From contig OX442415.1 of assembly GCA_949361645.1 (NCBI GenBank), forward strand, positions 11,687,745 through 11,751,744: a DNA stretch of 64,000 nt, written 5' to 3'. Below, one piece after another: positions 51,101 through 59,299 of this stretch. Both the position numbers and the translations under genes were made by a program. The DNA comes from Spongilla lacustris. Taxonomy: Eukaryota > Porifera > Demospongiae > Spongillida > Spongillidae. How positions within the stretch are numbered: the stretch's first letter is position 1; each line of letters begins with the position of its first letter. A model generated the notes under the pieces. It saw only the letters and a program-made list of their open reading frames with translations, searched no databases and was not told the DNA's origin.

Positions 51101-51694
51101 ACTCTGTATTATTAACACGATACTGGAGATCACCATCACACAGGACGCATTATTAATTGAGAGGGGAGGGAGGGAGGGGGACTGGATGGGCCCAAGCTCT
51201 GACAAGGGCCAGGCTTAACCTGCCATAGGGACCCCTGAAGTGGCCTGGGGCCTGGGGCTTAGATTGAAGCGCGGCGAGAATAAGTTGGACTTATGGTAAC
51301 CAAGTAAATATAACTTACGAGCCTAACGATAGCACCAAATGATGGGCGTGGTGGCTTCCCCTCACCGCTGTCGATAGACACTCTCCTGTAGTATATAAGC
51401 ATAAGCCGAAACGTAAATCAAAAACAGACGCACATGGAAAACAAATGTACGGCATTGCCGAACGACTGACTTCGTCTCCATTGCTTCTTCACTGGATGCG
51501 GGGTGAGGTTTTGCGTCACCGTTGCCATATAAATTGTCAGGCTCTTCGACCTCCGAGATGGGAATGTCGACCGTCTGTTTGTCGGCTGGAGAAGGACTAT
51601 TGCTCCTGTCGTTCGACCTCGCTCGATATGAGCGGGACGCGTTTATGCTTTTTTGGGGGATGGCGTCACTCGTTGCAGACGCCGCTCCATCCAT
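28755..51694 (-). CDS. ABCB full transporter (P-glycoprotein-like)
   Basis: Eighteen coding exons: 51694-51471, 51367-51319, 50459-49990, 49446-49275, 46030-45906, 44116-44000, 43525-43471, 42983-42870, 42457-42347, 42294-42169, 41197-40661, 40556-40041, 32107-31946, 30617-30414, 30342-30242, 30007-29692, 29631-29227 and 29171-28755. Borders are GT-AG and phases close to 1406 residues. Layout TMD1-NBD1-linker-TMD2-NBD2. NBD1: Walker [10 protein letters not shown] 498-506, LSGGQ 602-606, Walker B with E627, H658. NBD2: Walker A 1175-1183, MSGGQ 1281-1285 (Met for Leu), Walker B ending E1306, H1337. Both catalytic Glu are present, so two competent ATP sites are expected. It would export hydrophobic compounds at the plasma membrane. 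The N-terminus (about 90 residues) and the Ser/Arg-rich linker ([12 protein letters not shown]) are longer than usual and could be phosphorylated. The codon upstream of the chosen ATG is GTG, so I start at 51694. Confidence 0.93.
30034..30131. repeat. GT dinucleotide run in ABCB intron
   Basis: (GT)n with few interruptions, directly downstream of exon 30342-30242 and before exon 30007-29692. The His/Thr and Val/Cys frames across it are not coding. Confidence 0.9.
30668..31205. mobile_element. MITE with GCGGAAAAC-type ends in ABCB intron
   Basis: Inverted ends: GCGGAAAACTTTTGAGGGAG AAAACTTTCGTG at the left, and at the right the complement of GTGGAAAACTGTTGCGGGAG AAAAATTTCACG. Flanked by TA on both sides, as expected for Tc1/mariner-type insertion. 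538 bp, no ORF. Confidence 0.65.
31459..31866. mobile_element. 408 bp MITE in ABCB intron
   Basis: Ends CAGAGTCGGAAATAAC and GTTATTTCCGACTCTG, perfect over 16 bp, flanked by CATTA direct repeats. Internal GGCTGGACATTTGTCCAGTC is itself palindromic. No ORF. Confidence 0.7.
32578..32834. repeat. ATAC tetranucleotide array
   Basis: (CATA)n of about 250 bp with higher-order repetition: the block CATACTTACACACACATACA recurs twice. Lies in the large ABCB intron, about 0.5 kb upstream of exon 32107-31946 in transcript sense. Confidence 0.9.
33990..34800 (+). pseudogene. Gypsy (Ty3-type) integrase fragment in the large ABCB intron
   Basis: At 34050-34230 the frame reads [20 protein letters not shown] and then [22 protein letters not shown], a clear H-H-C-C zinc-binding domain (HxNHPG.. 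WWP.. CEAC). The core follows in another frame as [11 protein letters not shown] and then LAANY. A C-terminal part with EQKQHHDN and [13 protein letters not shown] lies at 34550-34640. Frameshifts and stops throughout; no LTRs recognised. Opposite strand to the host gene. Confidence 0.75.
35470..36075. mobile_element. 0.6 kb foldback element
   Basis: Left half contains ACACTTGTTCCCACACCA, GTGTGAAAATCAATTTTTGTGATC, GGATACAACAATCGTTAACCCCGCGGGTT and the ATCCGTTACAGAGATACAGT block; the right half is the inverted copy. Centre near 35770. It belongs to the same broad family as 22238-23055 by the shared ATCCGTTAC..GAACA block, with different outer parts. Confidence 0.75.
36076..37160. other. Unassigned intronic stretch
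   Basis: Inside the 7.9 kb ABCB intron between two foldback elements. Short frames in both strands; none shows a family motif. It may be degraded transposon sequence but nothing in it supports a specific call. Confidence 0.4.
37165..38695. mobile_element. 1.5 kb giant palindrome (foldback element)
   Basis: The outer end CATTCCATGGGAATTTTTAC CACCCTGAATACATC at 37165 pairs with GATGTATTCAGGGTGGTAAA AATTCCCATGG near 38690. Near-identical inverted arms of about 700 bp surround a spacer of about 110 bp (37876-37984). The arms differ by few bases, so the structure is young or conversion-maintained. No ORF is conserved. It lies in the large ABCB intron and could form a very stable hairpin in the pre-mRNA. 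Confidence 0.85.
39923..40036. repeat. CA dinucleotide run at an ABCB donor
   Basis: (CA)n on the plus strand, ending within a few bases of the donor of exon 40556-40041. On the transcript strand the intron therefore begins with a long GT run (GTGTGTTGTGTGTG..), giving many overlapping GT donor-like dinucleotides. Confidence 0.9.
42112..42142. repeat. CA run in ABCB intron
   Basis: Short (CA)n about 25 bp downstream, in transcript sense, of the donor of the Walker A exon (42294-42169). Confidence 0.9.
42461..42826. repeat. 365 bp GGGA tetranucleotide array at an ABCB acceptor
   Basis: An almost uninterrupted GGGA/TCCC array of about 90 units. On the transcript strand it is a CCCT polypyrimidine array that runs directly into the acceptor of exon 42457-42347 (CTCCCTCCAG). 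The SLPP- and REGG-type frames are not proteins. Confidence 0.95.
43000..43250. repeat. Purine-rich minisatellite in ABCB intron
   Basis: About six copies of a unit near 39 bp: AATGAAGGAAGGGGAGAGAA followed by GGGAAGGGCATAAGTAT. Immediately upstream in transcript sense of the acceptor of exon 42983-42870. Confidence 0.85.
43668..43960. repeat. 24 bp minisatellite in ABCB intron
   Basis: About 12 copies of GTATGAGGGTTGATGAGGGA GGTG with small variants, ending about 40 bp from exon 44116-44000 on the donor side. Confidence 0.9.
44565..44860. repeat. 22 bp minisatellite in ABCB intron
   Basis: About 13 copies of ATCATTACATCATCGTACAT GT/GC. Just before it, 44430-44475 is a palindromic run of ACATGTACAATGT units. 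Confidence 0.9.
46345..46480. repeat. 45 bp tandem repeat in ABCB intron
   Basis: Three copies of a unit containing AGGCCAACCTTCTGGACCCC and CTCTGTCCATGCGAGGGTCC. Each copy keeps the same frame length, giving a repeated but meaningless peptide. Confidence 0.85.
46934..47120. repeat. Compound TG / CATATGTGTG array
   Basis: (TG)n interleaved with TATG and CATATG at a higher-order period near 22 bp. Intronic. Confidence 0.9.
48010..48150. repeat. 32 bp minisatellite in ABCB intron
   Basis: About four copies of CCTCCCCTCTGTCCCCAGTG TACCTACCACAC. Confidence 0.85.
48905..49290. repeat. 34 bp minisatellite spanning an ABCB exon-intron junction
   Basis: Eleven copies at exact 34 bp spacing of AAGGCTACATAACCCACCCT GGCAAAGGCACCAC. 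The proximal copy contains the last codons of exon 49446-49275 (..FAK) and its donor; further copies carry CTTTGCCAAG|GTGGGTT or CTTTGCCAGG|GTGGGTT on the transcript strand. The unit therefore multiplies the donor sequence into the intron. Confidence 0.9.
49800..49975. repeat. CA-rich compound array
   Basis: (CA)n mixed with CATACA and TGCACA, next to the donor of exon 50459-49990. Confidence 0.9.
50520..51000. repeat. 22 bp GGAGGGAGGAGGGATGATGGGT minisatellite
   Basis: About twenty imperfect copies of GGAGGGAGGAGGGATGATGG GT in the intron between the second and third ABCB coding exons. The proline/serine/histidine frame across it is an artefact. Confidence 0.9.
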
Positions 51695-51726
51695 CGAGGG
51701 TTGCACGCGCAGGTCGAGCTCTCAGC

Positions 51727-51735
51727 CTATATACA
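51727..51735 (-). promoter_or_regulatory. Possible TATA box of ABCB gene
   Basis: TGTATATAG on the minus strand about 33 bp upstream of the chosen ATG at 51694. If used, the leader would be extremely short; an upstream non-coding exon is an alternative. Confidence 0.3.
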
Positions 51736-51984
51736 GGCACGTAGAGTTTATTTCAACGCCAGTGTAGGCCAGCCACTTTGCCCTCCAAATCGGTGGACGC
51801 TATTAATATATTTCTCGTGCATGCAGCAGCTGCCTAACAACATTATGTAATCATGCGTCACCATTTATAATTAATCGCATGCGTTTGTAGCTAGCTGACG
51901 TCTAATTTCGTAGAGGAGATCACGTATAATCTCATGAATGAATTACTAGGTGCCTGGCCATTCACACTCGCTCCTCCAATGTTA

Positions 51985-52230
51985 CTGTTGCCTCAACACA
52001 GCCCTCCTCCCTCCTCCCCACAGTGCACCTCCTCCCCTCCTCCCTACAGTACCCTGAGACTGTAGGGAGGACCGGAGGAGGCCCTCCTCCGGTCCTCCCT
52101 ACAGTGCCCCTCCTCCCCAAAGTGCCCTCCTCCCTACAGTGCCCCTCCTCCCCACAGTACCTCCTCCCTACAGTGCCCCTCCTCCCTCCTCCTCCCCCTC
52201 CACACAGTACCCACAGTACGCCTCCTCCCC
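51985..52230. repeat. CCTCCTCCCCACAGT repeat
   Basis: Degenerate tandem repeats of CTCCTCCCCACAGTGCCC about 300 bp upstream of the ABCB start. Includes an inverted pair CCGGTCCTCCCTACAGT / ACTGTAGGGAGGACCGG. Confidence 0.8.
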
Positions 52231-53248
52231 ACAGTACCTGGTAGGGATTGGCAACAATCACGTGATCCATTCAGAACGCGCGGAGTGGTATCATACCTCA
52301 AAAGGTGTCGTTAGGAGTTGGAGTCGATCACAGAAATATTTATAAAGCTTTGTGAAGGTAACTGCCTAAGTGACGTTGGAGCTATCAATCGATTCTCCGA
52401 AGACCAGTTATTCAGTGTATATACTTTTCTTTGACAAATCAATAGCAGATTTTTTTTTTTGTCCGTGCGATTTACGCAAAACTGTGCACGAATTTTCTTT
52501 GTGGGTAAAAGCTGGTTATCTATCGATTCTTTGGCCAAGTTTTCATCGTGCAAAATAGTTTTACGGTGTGACGGGTGCACTGCGCCGTTTACTGCGAGTA
52601 AGTGGTAGTTTCATGAATTACGATACCATGCATTTGTGGGGGAGTTTCATCGCTGTAGTCTTACCGTAGGCTTTATTTTTATTTTTTATGAGTAGTACAG
52701 AAGTTGAAAAGTGCCACTATGAGTTTTTTTCCCCTTCAACTTATGCTTTTAGGCTGAGTTACGAATCTTTGCAGATATATATATATGTATGGGTGGAAGA
52801 TAATTAACACTTGGACGTGCAATGAAGAACGCTGAAAGAAACATGAGCGATTCAGTGCCCTGATCCAGATCTGACTGGGTCACTGCCTCTTTCACTGCCC
52901 CTACATGTATCTGCCTCTGTCACTGCCATCTATAGAATTCACAACACATTGCTGTAAATTGCATCAGAATCCAGATACATGTAGCTTCATTTTGACATGT
53001 TGTACGAGCCGCAAATGGATTAGGAACTTAGGACCTTGCAACCGTTACTGACGTACTCAACACTGTAAAGTCTCATGTTAGCCCGATGTATCGAGATACG
53101 AGATATTGGTCAAAGCATGTACACAAGAAGTTACAATATGCAACATCACATGCACGATCACGCGATCACAACCAATTAACTAATCGGGGTTCCAATACAT
53201 CACACTTCCATTATTATGCTCCCATCATTCCCATCAATGGCCATCATC
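52231..53248. other. Upstream region without recognised gene
   Basis: No ORF over 90 codons and no recognised domain. Contains a direct near-repeat GGGTCACTGCCTCTTTCACTGCC / CTGCCTCTGTCACTGCC at 52875-52930. May hold ABCB regulatory DNA; nothing specific is visible. Confidence 0.4.
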
Positions 53249-54653
53249 ATGGGCGTACGCAGCCTTCGGGAAAGGGGGGGTCGAAATTTTATACAAGGCA
53301 GGCCCGTAGCCAGGGGGGGTTCGGGGGGTTCGAACGAACCCCCCCTCAGAGGATAAGGTCCTGCACTCCGCTTACGTGGAAGTACTACGGTGCCGCCGTG
53401 CAGGCAGCTCTCTAAGGCGGATTTAGGCGATTAGGCTTCCCTGATCATGACTAATAACGTACGTACATGTATAACACAACGTAACGGTTAACCTGTATTT
53501 GTTAACTATAATTGTCAAATTAGTCTCAATAATTAAAAAGCAATTTGCGCCGGTTTAATAATTAATCTATACGCCGTCGCATTAATAATCGCCGGGCCGA
53601 TCGACTATGCCGGGTAGCTCCCGACAAAAGAAAAGAGAGCGTGAACGAGTGGAGTGCTAGTGCTCTTCGAAGACTGCACAATTATAGGAGAGCCTCGATG
53701 GGAAATAGCCGTCTTTCTAGCCTCGCTCTCCTGCATATACATTATTTATGACATGGACGTGGACTTAGATGAAGTTGTCACACGCTATGCCCATTGCACC
53801 CAAGGAAGCTTGAACTTGACTCTATTATCCGCCCTTGAATTCTGTTAAAACACTCTGTCACTGTATACTAATTAATTGTGTTTGAATATAAATGTAGAGC
53901 AAGGGAACCTATTAAGGAACAACCAACTTCCCTTGACTGATGCAGACAAACTATGCATGCTAGAGAGACAATTCAAACACTTTTGGATAGAGAATTTAAC
54001 GTAGATTACAACTATGCTAACCATAAGAAATGTTTCATGAATCCTGGTACTGAAAACTCACTTTTCGGCAAACATACCTCAATGTATGGGAAAGGTACCA
54101 AATAAGGAACAACCACATCAAAGGGTTGTTATATAAACCCTCAACCGCAAGGGGTTTGCTTTGGGGAGGGGGCGGATGCTACTTGCTAAAAAATGAAATG
54201 TCTATCCTCTGGTAGCTTAATTATGGCCGATAAACGACAGGCCTGTCTCCACTACGTGGGGTAGATGCTCTTCCTGAAGACATGGTTGGACCCCATGATG
54301 CAATCATGCATGGCACCATGTGGTGTGTCAGGGGCAGCACTTTCTGATAAAATCACCATTGTAAGCTTTATTGAGGACGTTGTGGCACAAGAGGTGAAGA
54401 GGCGGGTTAATCTCAAGGCTGCTGCAATGACAACAGAAGAAGATCTGCAGTTATGCCTAAAATTATCAATTCAGTACCACTCCACTGATGTATGTGGCTG
54501 CATGTGCAGTATGTTCTGAGCAGGTGCAACATGCTGTCGTTTAGAATGGACCTCTCCTCAAAGTTCAGAAAGTATACCACTGATAATTGAGATGGAGAAA
54601 GCTTAGATCCATAGGACAACGCTATCCATACTACAAGTACTCAATTTAAGCAT

Positions 54654-55040
54654 TTGAAAGGTTCAGCTCAGTGCATGACTTCAGCACAATGGATTGATGA
54701 ATTTAAGGCTGCTGAGGATATGAAGAGGACCGAGATAGCTGAGAAAGAAGTGCGATGCAGAAAAAGAAAAGCAGCTCTAGAAGAAAAGGCTGCATTAGAG
54801 CGCATGAAAGCTGTAATGAAATCAGAAGGTTGCAAAGGAGCACAATACTGCAATCCTAGCTTGCCAAATGCTAGTGGAGAATTTTATCGTGCTCGCATCA
54901 GCATTGAACGTCGTCACTATCCTTTATGTCATACTTATCCAACAACTAGTGGGTCAATCAGATTCATTGATTTGCGTATGATCCATCATTGCAAACCCAC
55001 AACTTTGATTAAATTTTTAATGAGATTTAGTGTTCCTTAA
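54654..55040 (+). CDS. Charged coiled-coil ORF inside nested element
   Basis: 128 codons. The first 65 residues are a charged helix (QWIDEFKAAEDMKRTEIAEK), similar in style to C-terminal tails of DDE transposases, where a W..EF..AE..KR pattern is common. The rest has a few His/Cys residues without a recognised fold. Another frame upstream (54265-54519) may belong to the same gene. Probably a remnant of the element's own protein; I cannot name it. Confidence 0.3.
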   Translation: MKGSAQCMTSAQWIDEFKAAEDMKRTEIAEKEVRCRKRKAALEEKAALERMKAVMKSEGCKGAQYCNPSLPNASGEFYRARISIERRHYPLCHTYPTTSGSIRFIDLRMIHHCKPTTLIKFLMRFSVP

Positions 55041-55385
55041 TACACATGTAGGGGTGCGTTCCACCAGAGACCATATATAGATGATCTCTGGTTCCACATC
55101 GGGCCCTTTGCTCTATAGTAGTATTTTTCATGTGCCATTAATTCAAATTTCAATATATAACTAGTAAACTATGTAACTATGTATGAGTCAACCATCTAAG
55201 TAGAGGTCTGAGACTTCCCCTCTTTTCATATCAGGCAGCTCACCTTGGAAGGTCGCATGAAATTGAATTGCTCATCTTGTTTATTTTTCGGTTGTGAGTG
55301 TTTTGGTACACTGATGTACATGTGTCTGCAAACTATTAATTCTTTTGTGTTGCCAAATCAATGTTTTCAAAAGCTTCCGCGCGAA

Positions 55386-55533
55386 ATGAAGAACATCCGC
55401 GGCAGTTACTAATACTCGCACTTGTGTTTGTATAGGAACAATTATTCTATTATCAACTTCTAATAATCTTAAATCCCCATTATTTAAATCTGATGTTGGA
55501 ATCATATAAGAGTCAAATTCTATTGTGTCGGAT
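55386..55533 (-). pseudogene. cox2: Nuclear copy of mitochondrial cox2 fragment (NUMT)
   Basis: The frame reads [20 protein letters not shown] then [20 protein letters not shown] and TAADVLH, which is the conserved Cu(A)-domain approach of cytochrome c oxidase subunit II. Homology stops right after DVLH, before the S-(W/F)-AVPS segment and the copper ligands. Codons are AT-rich with TTA leucine, as in mitochondrial genes, and unlike the flanking GC-rich repeat. About 148 bp, no function expected. It lies inside the TIR element 53299-55756. Confidence 0.8.
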
Positions 55534-56942
55534 CCTTGTGCACCCTTATCACATGCTCTGGGCATTGCAAAAGGTTTGGTAGTGATATTAACCTCAAAGT
55601 AAGGTATTTGGCTGGGGACTAGAATCATCTCTCTCCTACTTGCCAGGAGGGCACTTCCCCCTCCCACACCCTCCCCCTTTTGGTGAACCACGCCCACTTT
55701 GGGTCCACTTTTTTTTTTTCGAACCCCCCCTTTTCCTGACCTGGCTACGGGCTTGAAAGGTGACCTTACGTCACGCAAAATTATGGATTCAATGAGCGGG
55801 GGGGGGTGCTGTCCGCCTTCAGCCGATTCAACGAGCGGGGGGGGGGGGGGGGGGGGGGGGGGGGTGCTGTCCGCCTTCGGCCGATTCGACGAGCGGGGGG
55901 GGGGGGGGAGGGTGCTGTCCGCCTTCGGCCGATTCAACGGGCGGGGGGGGGGGGGGGGGTGCTGTCCGTTAAAACTGGTGACCTCATTTTAAAAAAGGTG
56001 ACCTCATTTTGTGGAGGGGGGGGTCGTTCAAACCCATCGACCCCCCCCCCCTACGTACGCCCATGATCATCCACAGACACACTGCTTATCTGGACACCCC
56101 GGCCACCAAGCTTCCATGCATGATGCATCTAGATGGATCTATTATAAAAGTATGTCAAATTCTTCAGTTAAATGGGTACGAATTTTAGTATCGCTACTTG
56201 CAGCGGTGATAGTATTGGTAAGATGAAATCGTTTTTAAACACAACCGTACCAAGAAACAGATATTTAATTATATAAGCCCTTCGTTGCTATCGACCCAGA
56301 AGTAAAAGACGGTTATTTTCATTAGACCGTTTGCTTGTCGAGAACAACAACAAAAACGCACGAGTTTTGTCGTTCCCAGACCCATTTTTCTACTCCGTCG
56401 TCCTTCTATTCCGGCTGCATGGGAGAGAATAACTAACTTGGGATAGGAGCCGGGGTTATATAGAGCGCCAAGCTGAATGTCAATGGCTTAAGATAAATCA
56501 GGTACCAGCATGAAGCGTTCCCGTGGCAACGTTTCACGTATAATTAGAAACTATCATATCATAGGAATTTCTTTTGACAATCACAGGGTTTTTTATGGCT
56601 AGCAAATTTGTTTTTTGTAAAAATAAGGCAGCCAAACAACGAGTGGAATACCTCCAAAAGCGAATTAGCTGAGTCCTGCCGGTGCAATGCAAAAAAATAT
56701 GTATTGTCGATACGTGCATATAAATGTACATGTGATACGTCATTTGAGCATGGCTGAAACTATGCCCATTCTATTTATAAAGTTGCGACATACGTTACTT
56801 TACAGGAATGCAATTAACGATTACTCGTCAGCAGTATTTAATTTGTGTGCAGTCAATCGAAAATAGCCGGCATGCATTATTGCATTAGACTGACCAGTCA
56901 TGCTTCTAATTAACGTCGACAAATGTTATAACATGAACCAAC

Positions 56943-57422
56943 CAGACGGACGATAGCACCAAGGGATGGACGTGGTGGTTTTTCGTTCTCCGTGCTATCA
57001 GCCGAGGCCCTAAAGTTAATTCAGGGATCGGAGAAATGATCAAGTTGCATATATTAGTACCACCAAATATAATAAAACCATCTATATGGCTCACTTTTCC
57101 GGATCTGTGGGCGGGATCGCCTCCTCGACAGGTGCTTCGACCGCCTTCAAGGTGACCTCTGCCGTTTTTAAAGCATCGCCGTTCTTAAGAACAACGTCTT
57201 CTGTGATTGCCACGTCAGTAGTAAATCTAACGTATAAAGATTTGCATATAACGCACGTCGGGCTAATTTTAGTATTCCTCACTTTTCCACCTTCACTTCA
57301 TCTTTTTGTAGGATCGGTTCGTTTACCAACTCGTCCGTCTTCAAAGCAACCTCTGCCATTTGCAAGGCATCCTCGTTCGTAACAAAATAGTCATCTGTGC
57401 TCGCCATGTCAGTCATGTTCAT
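56943..57422 (-). CDS. Second set of ABCB 5' exons (alternative first exons or relic)
   Basis: Three phase-compatible coding exons: 57422-57283 (MNMTDMASTDDYFV..), 57226-57095 and 56994-56943. The last reads TENEKPPRPSLGAIVRL, nearly the same as exon 2 of the ABCB gene ([16 protein letters not shown] at 51367-51319), and ends in the same phase. The first two exons are related to each other (TNEDALQMAEVALK / KNGDALKTAEVTLK), separated by a 56 nt intron. No transmembrane or NATP-binding exons follow before 51694, so either these splice to exon 50459-49990, giving a transporter with a different acidic N-terminus, or they are all that remains of a tandem copy. The donor after VRL is GTTGGT, weaker than GTAAGT of the other copy. 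Confidence 0.55.
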
Positions 57423-57949
57423 CGGTATAAATGCATGCGCGGTAACAAATCGACCAAAATTTGAGAAGCCCACGCAGCCAGAAATGTGTTCCTGTTTCAT
57501 ACGGCACGACGCATAATTCGTGCCACATCAACCGCGCGATCATAACAATGCTAATATCCGTCGCGCATGTGCACATCCATACAGATTATTTAGACGTACC
57601 CGCGAGATTCGAAACGGCGTCACGCAGGCTGCAGCGTGGAATCACGTGGCAAGTGTACAACTCACACATTCCAGGGCCACAATAACATGGTAGCCAGTTC
57701 CCTCTGGATTTTTAGTCTCTACCTCGTCCAAAACAATTCGCGGGCTTACTGACAAACCTGGGCAACCTCGAAATACAGAACTCCTGGGCATTTAGAGCAC
57801 CCCGCAGGTTTGTCAGTTCTAAATGCCCAAAATCATGCACGGCTATCTGACGTGTACAACTCACATAATATTCTAGGCCACATGCAACGTCACCGACTCC
57901 CCGGGTCATATATCACTCACTATACCCATGCTTTTCCCTTAAGCACGTT

Positions 57950-58300
57950 GCTAATTCATAGCGGGAAAATGTGTGCGTATATATAGTTGGGGTGTTCAAT
58001 TGCATCTCCAACGAACAAAACAATTCAGTAGCTAAGGGACCACTTTACCTACACACCGAATTTGATATGGTTTGATTACTCCTGCATGCCGAAAGTTATG
58101 GCAGGTTTGAACCCTGTGGGGTATGACTATCGGACGTTGCAATACTAGTGCAAGACCCCAAAAATGTATTTTACCACAGTGAAATGATGCAGTGTGGAGT
58201 GCTGAAAATACGATGTCGGAAGTTACAGCAATTCAGGCGTAAGGCATTTTTAAAACACTATAAAATTATACCGCTGAACTGTGGGGACATTTTCGCGCGT
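57950..58300 (+). repeat. Degraded copy of the foldback-family block
   Basis: Contains GCGGGAAAATGTG, TTCAATTGCATCTCC, AACGAACAAAAC, CAGTAGCTAAGGG, GTTTGAACCC and GGGTATGACTATCGGACGTTG in the same order as in 22700-23055. More diverged than the other copies. Confidence 0.65.
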
Positions 58301-58491
58301 GAGCTTTCTCATAGCAGGCAGTAGGCTGAGTAGCAGTATATACTAATATATATAGTAACGTAATGCCGTCCGTTTCTCTTTCACCCATGCATAACGTTTC
58401 TATTCCATTCGTCAGCCGTTTCATTACGGTAATTATAATTCAGTATAAATACCCAGAAAGTTAATACATGCAAACTAATAATAAAAATTTG

Positions 58492-58773
58492 TCACACATG
58501 CAAGTTCGGTTCTATACTCTTCGGAGGATGGCTCTGGCCTTCGCTCTTATTAAGCAAATGCTTCAAGTTGCCTAAAGTTGAAGGATTTATCGGTGAGACA
58601 ACGGAGATGTACATGTCCAGAGCAACGGGCTTTCCGAGATTCCAATGCAGCACGAGAATATCTGCAGGTCGTGTCTGTGAATGGTCAGGAAAGATCCCAG
58701 CACCAGAGAGCATTATGGCGTGCATGCCACTCACTGCAAACTGGCTGGTATAATTGATATCAGTTATCATCAT
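58492..58773 (-). pseudogene. C-terminal fragment of a non-LTR RT protein
   Basis: Reads DHSQTRPADILVLHWNLGKP then VALDMYISVVSPINPSTLG, matching the C-terminal block of the RT protein at 63070-63170 (DHTKPADILIAGWDRGKPAA LDITITSPL..). Isolated fragment on the opposite strand. Confidence 0.65.
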
Positions 58774-59299
58774 GTTATTATGCTCTTTCTTTGGTAATCT
58801 CTAAAACCTGAGATGATATGCTGCTGCTACACTGTTTTCCATATTCTAGTAACCCATCAATGGTAAAATCCTTATCAGAAAAATAACTTCTTCAGTTTAT
58901 TTCTGACACACTCACACAATTCATCCAGATTATAAGGACTCATCAGAAAATAAATGTTCCCATGAAAGTACATGAACATGGTATTAGTGCATCTGCTCCA
59001 TACTTAAAACAACAACAAAATTTCCGCCCAGTACTACTTGCAATGGACCATTACCATAAAACTCACGGAAGTCTATCCATAAAGAGACATTTCTATGCCT
59101 TTACTCAATGCAAACTCCTCTTGCTGCAGATCCAGTTCTCTATTCCATAGAGAATAAATAAATTAAAAATAGAGTGCATCACAACATTAGGAAAATGAGC
59201 TAGAATTTACCTCAAACTCTTCGTCATCTTGTTTGGCTTTATAATGTGATGTACATGCTCCTGACCTCCATATACGTTAAATGTTAGGAGAATACAACT

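Larger units (their letters stand above)
53299..55756. mobile_element. Nested TIR element (CAGGCCCGTAGCCAGG ends)
   Basis: Ends CAGGCCCGTAGCC at 53299 and GGCTACGGGCTTG at 55755, both followed inward by G-runs and GGTTCGAACGAACCCCCC-type palindromic blocks. AAGG flanks both sides and is present once at the empty site in the related element, so a 4 bp target duplication is likely. The interior holds ORF fragments (54265-55040) and a mitochondrial cox2 piece. Superfamily not assigned. Confidence 0.6.
53249..56068. mobile_element. Interrupted copy of the CATGGGCGTACGCAG element
   Basis: Begins CATGGGCGTACGCAGCCTTC and ends CTACGTACGCCCATG. It is the reverse orientation of 12486-12802, including the GGACAGCACCCCCC blocks at 55790-55970, and is interrupted after TTATACAAGG by another element. 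The uninterrupted relative at 12740-12790 shows the original junction. Confidence 0.75.

Noticed and set aside
51694..51706. Start of the ABCB protein at 51706
   Set aside because: The codon there is GTG; the first in-frame ATG is at 51694.
55281..55937. Functional nuclear cox2 gene
   Set aside because: Only about 49 codons match COX2; copper ligands, membrane segments and any start are missing, and the rest of the ORF is repeat sequence.
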